Below are positions 59,461 through 64,000 of a DNA stretch of 64,000 bases, piece after piece. The first letter of the stretch is position 1. Each line of letters opens with the position of its first letter. The DNA comes from DASUHT01 sp038230835 (GTDB taxonomy: Bacteria; Actinomycetota; Thermoleophilia; Gaiellales; JAICJC01). The DNA lies in NCBI GenBank assembly GCA_038230835.1, contig JBBRMM010000002.1:124001-188000 (forward strand). Direction: 5' to 3'. Below the pieces are notes generated by a model, which searched no databases, was not told the origin of the DNA, and saw only the letters and a program-made list of their open reading frames with translations. Both the position numbers and the translations under genes were made by a program.

Positions 59461-60381
59461 ATGCTTCGGATCCGATCAATGGTGGTGGCGGGGGTTGCGC
59501 TCGCCGGTATCGCGTTCGCCCCATCCGCCTCCGCTCGGCCCGCTGTCCAGGCCGCCCTACCCGCCCCGGCAGCATGTACCGGGTGCTGGTACCCGTCAGT
59601 CCAGAGCCGCTGGCAGTACCAACTGCAGGGCGTCGCCGCATTCGCGGCCACCGGCGGCATCAACACGACCATCTCGGCTCCGCCGCAGGGCGGAGGCGCG
59701 GCGGTCAGCCCGCAGGTGTGGGACTTCGATCTGTATGTCGACCAGGCCGTGTCCGGGAACAACACCACGCTGAACACCGCCGGCGTGAATGCGGTGCACG
59801 CGCTTGGTGGTCATGCCATCTGCTACATCAGCGCCGGCACATGGGAGAACTGGCGGGTCGACGCGGGCCAGTTCCCGGCCTCGGTGCTCGGCAGCAGGAA
59901 CGGCTGGCCGGGTGAGAAGTGGCTCGACATCCGCCAGATCTCGGTGCTCGGGCCGATCATGTCCGCGCGCGTGCAGACGTGCAAGCAGGCGGGCTTCGAC
60001 GGCATCGAGTTCGACAACGTCGACGGGTACTCCAACAGGACAGGCTTCCCGCTGACCGCCACCGATCAGCTCAACTACAACACCTACCTCGCCAATCTGG
60101 CGCACACGAACGGGCTGTCTGCGGCGATCAAGAACGATCTCGGTCAGCTCTCGGCGCTCAAGCCCTACTTCGACTACGCGATCAACGAGCAGTGCATGCA
60201 GTACAAGGAGTGCGACTATCCGGCTCCGGGTCTGCCCGATTGGTCATCCTCCGGGAAGGCGGTGTTCGAGGTCGAATACAAGGCCTCTACCCTCAACTGC
60301 ACCAAGTCCAACGGCTGGAACTTCAACGCCATCCTCAAGGACCTCAACCTGTACGACACACCCTGGACCCCGTGTAGATAG
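59461..60381 (+). CDS. Secreted GH114 family protein (endo-alpha-1,4-polygalactosaminidase-like)
   Basis: A 306-residue exported protein. A signal peptide (MVVAGVALAGIAFAPSASA) is followed by a TIM-barrel GH114 domain: WQYQLQGVA, VWDFDLYVDQ, HAICYISAGTWENWRVDAGQ, NGWPGEKWLDIRQISVL, GFDGIEFDNVDGY with candidate catalytic acids, and NGLSAAIKNDLGQL. GH114 enzymes cut alpha-1,4-linked galactosamine polymers. Seven or so Cys residues suggest disulfides. ATG 59461 follows GAAGGAG. It is the first gene of a cluster with GH4, a second GH114 and sugar permeases. Confidence 0.88.
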   Translation: MLRIRSMVVAGVALAGIAFAPSASARPAVQAALPAPAACTGCWYPSVQSRWQYQLQGVAAFAATGGINTTISAPPQGGGAAVSPQVWDFDLYVDQAVSGNNTTLNTAGVNAVHALGGHAICYISAGTWENWRVDAGQFPASVLGSRNGWPGEKWLDIRQISVLGPIMSARVQTCKQAGFDGIEFDNVDGYSNRTGFPLTATDQLNYNTYLANLAHTNGLSAAIKNDLGQLSALKPYFDYAINEQCMQYKECDYPAPGLPDWSSSGKAVFEVEYKASTLNCTKSNGWNFNAILKDLNLYDTPWTPCR

Positions 60382-60393
60382 CCCAGGACGCAC

Positions 60394-60424
60394 CGGCGGC
60401 CGCCCGCGGGGAGGGCGGCCGCCG
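60394..60424 (+). terminator. Strong hairpin between GH114 and GH4 genes
   Basis: CGGCGGCCGCCC pairs perfectly with GGGCGGCCGCCG around a 7-base loop, 12 bases after the GH114 stop and 8 before the GH4 start. It may reduce readthrough so that less GH4 is made than GH114, or stabilise the upstream mRNA. Confidence 0.55.
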
Positions 60425-60432
60425 ATCACGTA

Positions 60433-61716
60433 TTGGAGGGCGAGATCCCGAACGTCGTCCTGATCGGCGCGGGCAGCATTGCGTTCACGACGAACCTCGT
60501 CCGGGATCTGCTCGAGCGACCGGTCCTGCGCGAGTCGCGAGTGGTGCTGCACGACGTAGACGCCGAACGGCTGCGCCTGGCCCATGCCGCTGCGGCACAC
60601 GTCGCCGGCCGGGTCGGCGTGGACGCAAGCATCGAGTCTGAGCCCGACCGCCGGCGTGCGCTTGCCGGGGCCGACTTCGTGATCAGCACGATACGTGTGG
60701 GCGGCCACCCGGCGTCGGTCGCCGACTTCGAGATCCCGGCCCGCGCCGGGATCCGGCAGACGATGGCCGACACCTGCGGCATCGGCGCGATCTTCCACGC
60801 TCTGCGCACGATCCCCGCCATGCTCGAGCTGGGCCGGGACATGGCCGAACTGTGCCCGCAGGCGTGGCTGCTGAACTACACCAACCCGATGGCGATGCTG
60901 GTGTGGGCGGTGTACGCGGGAACACCGCACCGGCGGGTGGTCGGACTGTGCCCGTCGATCCGCGAGACGGCTCGGGAACTGGCCGAGCTGGCCGGAGTAC
61001 CGGCTGCCGAGGTCACCTACGTCGGCGCCGGCATCAACCACCAGGCCTGGCTGCTGCGCCTCGAGCACCGCGGTCGCGACCTGTACCCGGCCGTCGCCGA
61101 CGCCATCGAGCGCGACCCGGATGGCATCGGCCGCCGGGCGCGCGTCGAGCTCTACCGCCGGTTCGGATACTTCCCCAGCGAGTCGTCGGAGCACACCGTG
61201 GAGCCGGTGCCGTACTTTCTGCCCCACACGTCGATGATCGAACGCTTTCGCGTGCCGGTGGGCGAGTACCTGGTGCGCAGCGCGCGCGGGCCGGCGGTTG
61301 TGGCGGAGACGGCCCGTGCCCTGGCCGACGGCGAGCCGCTCGAGCTCGACGACTGGGAGGAGGACGCGACGATGGTGATGGAGGCGATCAGCGGCGGCCG
61401 GCCGCGTCGCGTCCACGCCAGCGTGCGCAACTCCGGGCTGATCGCCAACCTTCCCGACGGCTGCTGCGTGGAGGTACCGTGTCTTGTCGACGCGACCGGC
61501 GTGCGGCCGTTGCCGGTCGGTGAGCTGCCGCCCCAACTGGCGGCGCTCAACCGGACGTTCGCGGGGGTGTGCGAGCTGGTCGTGCGTGCGGCCGTGGACG
61601 GGTGCGGCGACCACATCCGGCACGCGGCACTGCTCGATCCGAGCACCGCCGCCACGCTCAGCCCAGACGAGATCGGGCGGCTGTGTGACGACATGCTCGC
61701 GGGGCAGCTGAGCTGA
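60433..61716 (+). CDS. GH4 family NAD/metal-dependent glycosidase with CPSI motif
   Basis: A 427-residue GH4 protein: NAD fold VVLIGAGSIAFTTNLVRDLL, DFVISTIRVGG, the NYTNPMAM segment, the metal Cys at about residue 173 in VGLCPSIRET, and the metal His at about 203 in AGINHQAWLL. GH4 enzymes cleave glycosides by a redox-elimination mechanism with NAD and Mn. The Cys-x-x-x motif sorts subgroups: CHSV marks alpha-galactosidases, CHEV alpha-glucosidases. CPSI is none of the known ones but nearest CHSV. TTG 60433 is the best available start; SD evidence is weak. Cytoplasmic, as it has no signal peptide. Confidence 0.85.
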   Translation: MEGEIPNVVLIGAGSIAFTTNLVRDLLERPVLRESRVVLHDVDAERLRLAHAAAAHVAGRVGVDASIESEPDRRRALAGADFVISTIRVGGHPASVADFEIPARAGIRQTMADTCGIGAIFHALRTIPAMLELGRDMAELCPQAWLLNYTNPMAMLVWAVYAGTPHRRVVGLCPSIRETARELAELAGVPAAEVTYVGAGINHQAWLLRLEHRGRDLYPAVADAIERDPDGIGRRARVELYRRFGYFPSESSEHTVEPVPYFLPHTSMIERFRVPVGEYLVRSARGPAVVAETARALADGEPLELDDWEEDATMVMEAISGGRPRRVHASVRNSGLIANLPDGCCVEVPCLVDATGVRPLPVGELPPQLAALNRTFAGVCELVVRAAVDGCGDHIRHAALLDPSTAATLSPDEIGRLCDDMLAGQLS

Positions 61717-61717
61717 C

Positions 61718-62596
61718 GTGTGGCGGCTGGCCGCCGTCCTGGCGCTCGCCGCGGTTGCCTGTACGGGCGGCCATGCCGCCGACCGGCCGGCCGCGCTCAC
61801 GGTCGACCTGCACTCCCGTATCAAGCGGATCCGAAGCTACGTCACCTACTACGGCGCCGGCCGGATCGACCAGCTGCGCCGAGACGACCTCGCCATCATC
61901 CAGCCGAGCACGCTGGCGCCGGAGGAGGTGCAGACGCTGCGCCGCAGCGGCACGCTGGTGGTCGCCTACCTCACCATCGGCGAGGTCGACCCCGGGGATC
62001 CCGGCCTGGCCGACGGCACCATCAAGCGAAGCTGGCTTCTGGGTGTGAGCCACAACTGGGGCTCCCAGTTCGCTGACGCCCGGCAGCCGGGCTGGCGCAG
62101 GTATGTGATCGGGGACGCCGGCCGGTTGCTCGCCCAGGGCTACGACGGCCTCTTCCTGGACACCGTCGATACGGCCGAGCAGTTCCCCAGCACGGCGCCC
62201 GGGATGGTCGAGCTGATTCGCGAGCTCCACGCCGCGTACCCGCACGCGCTGCTGGTGCAGAACCGCGGGTTCACGGTCATCGGCCGGACGTCCAGGTACG
62301 TGGACGCCGTGATGTTCGAGGCGCTGACCACCGACTTTGACTTCAACCGGCAGCGCTACGTCGCATCCCCCTATCTCGCCGACGATCTGCGAATCGCCCG
62401 CGGGCTGGCCGCGCTGCACCGTCGCACCGGGATGCCGATCCTGGCCCTCGACTACGCCGACCCGGCGATCCAAGCCCAGCACGCGCGGGCGGTGAGGGCG
62501 GTGCGGGTGGCGCGCTCGTTCGGATTCATCCCGTCGCTGTCGGTGATCGAGCTCGACCGGATCCCGGACTACGGCATCCGGCTGACTAGCCCTTGA
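61718..62596 (+). CDS. GH114-like lipoprotein (TM1410 family)
   Basis: A 292-residue protein with an N-terminal lipoprotein signal (LAAVLALAAVAC; lipobox AVAC), so it is probably anchored outside the membrane. The TM1410/GH114-like barrel shows SYVTYYGAGRIDQLRRDDLA, VVAYLTIGEVDPGDPG, GYDGLFLDTVDTAEQF with an acid pair, and LLVQNRGFTVI. It differs clearly from the first GH114 protein, so they may have different specificities. GTG 61718 is one base after the GH4 stop. Its end overlaps the permease gene on the other strand by 11 bases. Confidence 0.85.
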   Translation: MWRLAAVLALAAVACTGGHAADRPAALTVDLHSRIKRIRSYVTYYGAGRIDQLRRDDLAIIQPSTLAPEEVQTLRRSGTLVVAYLTIGEVDPGDPGLADGTIKRSWLLGVSHNWGSQFADARQPGWRRYVIGDAGRLLAQGYDGLFLDTVDTAEQFPSTAPGMVELIRELHAAYPHALLVQNRGFTVIGRTSRYVDAVMFEALTTDFDFNRQRYVASPYLADDLRIARGLAALHRRTGMPILALDYADPAIQAQHARAVRAVRVARSFGFIPSLSVIELDRIPDYGIRLTSP

Positions 62597-63458
62597 TCGC
62601 CCCGGACAGCGCCTGCACGAAGTACTTCTGGCCGATGATGAAGACGATGAACACGGGGACAGTGGTGAGCACGTTGGCGGCGTTGACCGCCGCCCATTCG
62701 ACGTGGTGCTGGGATTCGAAGCTGGTCAGCCCCACCTGCACCGTGTAGTTGTGCGACGTCGTGATCGCGATCAGCGGCCAGGTCAGGTTGTTCCACGTAT
62801 CCAGGAACGTGATCACGGCCAGGGCGGCCAGCGCCGGCTTGGACAGGGGCAGCATCACCTTCCAGAACACCCCCCAGTGTGAACAGCCGTCGATGCGGGC
62901 GGCTTCCTCGAGCTCGCCGGGCAGGCCGATGAAGAACTGGCGCAGCAGGAACACCCCGAAAACGGTGGTCAGGTAGGGCACGATCAGCCCGCCCAGATTG
63001 TCGATCAGGCCGACGTCGTGGAGGAGGATGAAGAGCGGGATCACCGTCACCTGGAACGGCACCACGAGCGTCGCCAGGAGCGCGATCAGGACGATCCGGC
63101 GACCGACGAAGCGGATCCGCGCGAACGCGTACCCGGCCATGCTGCACAGGATCAGCTGCGAGATCACGCACGTGCCCGAGACGATGATGCTGTTCACGAA
63201 CCAGCGCGGGTAGTCGGAGTTCTGCAACACCTCGGTGTATCCGCCCGTGGCCAGGCCGGAGGGAAAGATGGCCGGCGGGTAGCGGTTGATCTCGGCATTG
63301 GTCATGAAGGACGTGTCAACCATCCAGATCAGCGGGACGACCATGATCAGCGACAGCGGCATCAGCACCAGGTGCCAGCTGCTGAACGGCAGCCGCCGGC
63401 GCGGCGGGGCACCGGCTGCCGAAGACGGGACCGCGACCGGGAGCGCGACGTCGCTCAC
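62586..63458 (-). CDS. Sugar ABC transporter permease (MalG/UgpE type)
   Basis: A 290-residue permease of the CUT1 carbohydrate ABC importers with six hydrophobic segments; first helix VLMPLSLIMVVPLIWMVDTS. The EAA loop is clear: LPGELEEAARIDGCSHWGVF...LPLSKPALAALAVITF, which contacts the ATPase. GTG 63458 overlaps the stop of the upstream permease (GTGA), so both come from one mRNA. Opposite orientation to the GH genes but adjacent, pointing to import of their products. Confidence 0.92.
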   Translation of the reverse strand: MSDVALPVAVPSSAAGAPPRRRLPFSSWHLVLMPLSLIMVVPLIWMVDTSFMTNAEINRYPPAIFPSGLATGGYTEVLQNSDYPRWFVNSIIVSGTCVISQLILCSMAGYAFARIRFVGRRIVLIALLATLVVPFQVTVIPLFILLHDVGLIDNLGGLIVPYLTTVFGVFLLRQFFIGLPGELEEAARIDGCSHWGVFWKVMLPLSKPALAALAVITFLDTWNNLTWPLIAITTSHNYTVQVGLTSFESQHHVEWAAVNAANVLTTVPVFIVFIIGQKYFVQALSGAIKG

Positions 63459-64000
63459 AGCTGCGGCCCGTACGTACGCCGTTCCAGAAGCGACACGACC
63501 ACCACCACGAGCAGCGTGAACACGAACAGCCCCACCGACACCGCGGCACCGTACCCGGCGGCGAAGAACACGCCGCCGAACACCAGCTCGTAGATGTAGT
63601 AGGCCACCGTCTCGGTGGCGTGCAGCGGACCGCCCTTGGTGGTGGCGTAGATCAGGTCGAACAGCTGCAGCGCGTCGATCAACCCCCAGATGGCCAGGAA
63701 CACGGTCTGCGGCAGCACGGTCGGCCAGACCACGTGGCGAAACCTCGCCCAGGCGCCGGCGCCGTCGATCGCCGCGGCCTCCAGCACCTCCGACGAGATG
63801 TCCTGGAGGGCGGCCGAGTAGATCACGATGTTGAGGCCGATGTAGCCCCACAGGTACACGGCCGACAGCACGTAGAGCGCCTGGTCGGGGCTCTCCAGAA
63901 AGGGCTGGCGGCCGAGCCCGAGGCCGTGCAGCATCGCGTTGATGGCGCCGTACTGGGGGTCGAAGATGAAGGCGAACAGGATCCCCTCGGCGGCGGCCGA
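63455..64000 (-). CDS. Sugar ABC transporter permease (MalF/UgpA type), 5' end outside window
   Basis: The last 181 residues of a CUT1 permease; the frame stays open to base 64000, and the ATG at 63934 is internal. EAA loop: SSEVLEAAAIDGAGAWARFR...VWPTVLPQTVFLAIW. Three or so C-terminal helices are visible (AVSVGLFVFTLLVVVVVSLL). The partner binding protein and ATPase should lie to the right of the window. Confidence 0.9.
   Translation of the reverse strand, partial: SAAAEGILFAFIFDPQYGAINAMLHGLGLGRQPFLESPDQALYVLSAVYLWGYIGLNIVIYSAALQDISSEVLEAAAIDGAGAWARFRHVVWPTVLPQTVFLAIWGLIDALQLFDLIYATTKGGPLHATETVAYYIYELVFGGVFFAAGYGAAVSVGLFVFTLLVVVVVSLLERRTYGPQL

Overview
The window is high-GC DNA with dense, mostly same-strand gene runs. 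It suggests a member of the Actinomycetota, possibly a deep branch such as Thermoleophilia. The signs are an ECF sigma factor with an RskA-type anti-sigma factor, Ku plus a LigD-type ligase, an Asp23 protein, PucR, and frequent GTG/TTG starts. Many genes have a -10-like TANNNT hexamer exactly six bases before the start codon, which points to leaderless mRNAs. The SRP RNA is the large, Alu-domain form. The taxonomic placement is inference; no 16S or database comparison was possible.

Layout. 1-1760: a truncated class III cyclase/ATPase, a SEC-C protein and a small membrane protein. 1768-10154: a PucR regulator divergent from a tightly overlapping five-gene catabolic operon (semialdehyde dehydrogenase, NDP-forming acyl-CoA synthetase, enoyl-CoA hydratase, class III aminotransferase, zinc-type dehydrogenase), with a perfect 9-1-9 palindrome in the control region. 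10155-15420: two copies of a dispersed palindromic repeat, a PfkB kinase, a c-type cytochrome lipoprotein, a metal-binding protein, sucCD with an aminotransferase, and a small Cys-rich protein. 15536-21955: a PDZ/Lon-type protease with a zinc-finger rhomboid, a divergent SDR/ureohydrolase pair, rsgA with a possible leader peptide, and a flippase. 21975-25240: mdh and icd divergent from citrate synthase. 25254-28304: a GNAT protein, LigD (ligase-polymerase) and Ku. 28510-34130: ATP-dependent PEP carboxykinase divergent from a succinate dehydrogenase whose third subunit is HdrB-like. With sucCD, mdh, icd and gltA this puts much of the TCA cycle in about 22 kb.

34144-41122: an MFS exporter, a RecQ helicase, and a nuclease/ATPase pair of YhaO/YhaN type with a 2H phosphoesterase. 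41244-43889: a disturbed segment. An intact secreted thermonuclease and a decayed thermonuclease copy flank a frameshifted esterase and two small alpha/beta-fold proteins. 43918-47248: a small membrane protein, a metallophosphoesterase, Asp23, a GNAT protein, and sigma/anti-sigma. 47249-53940 (minus): one long run of dnaX, ybaB, recR, PLP decarboxylase, lysC, asd and a zinc-knuckle protein. Upstream lie the SRP RNA, a cNMP-binding protein and tRNA-Ser(GGA); Bacillus has a comparable order. 55141-59207: a KdpDE-like two-component pair without kdpFABC, a primary-type sigma factor and RNase HI. 59461-64000: two GH114 proteins (one secreted, one lipoprotein), a GH4 glycosidase with an unusual CPSI motif, and two sugar ABC permeases, running off the right end. 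This looks like a glycan-use locus, possibly for galactosamine-containing polymer.

No CRISPR array, insertion sequence, prophage or rRNA was seen. Gene-free stretches are all under about 300 bases; the longer ones are described in the promoter, repeat and terminator entries.
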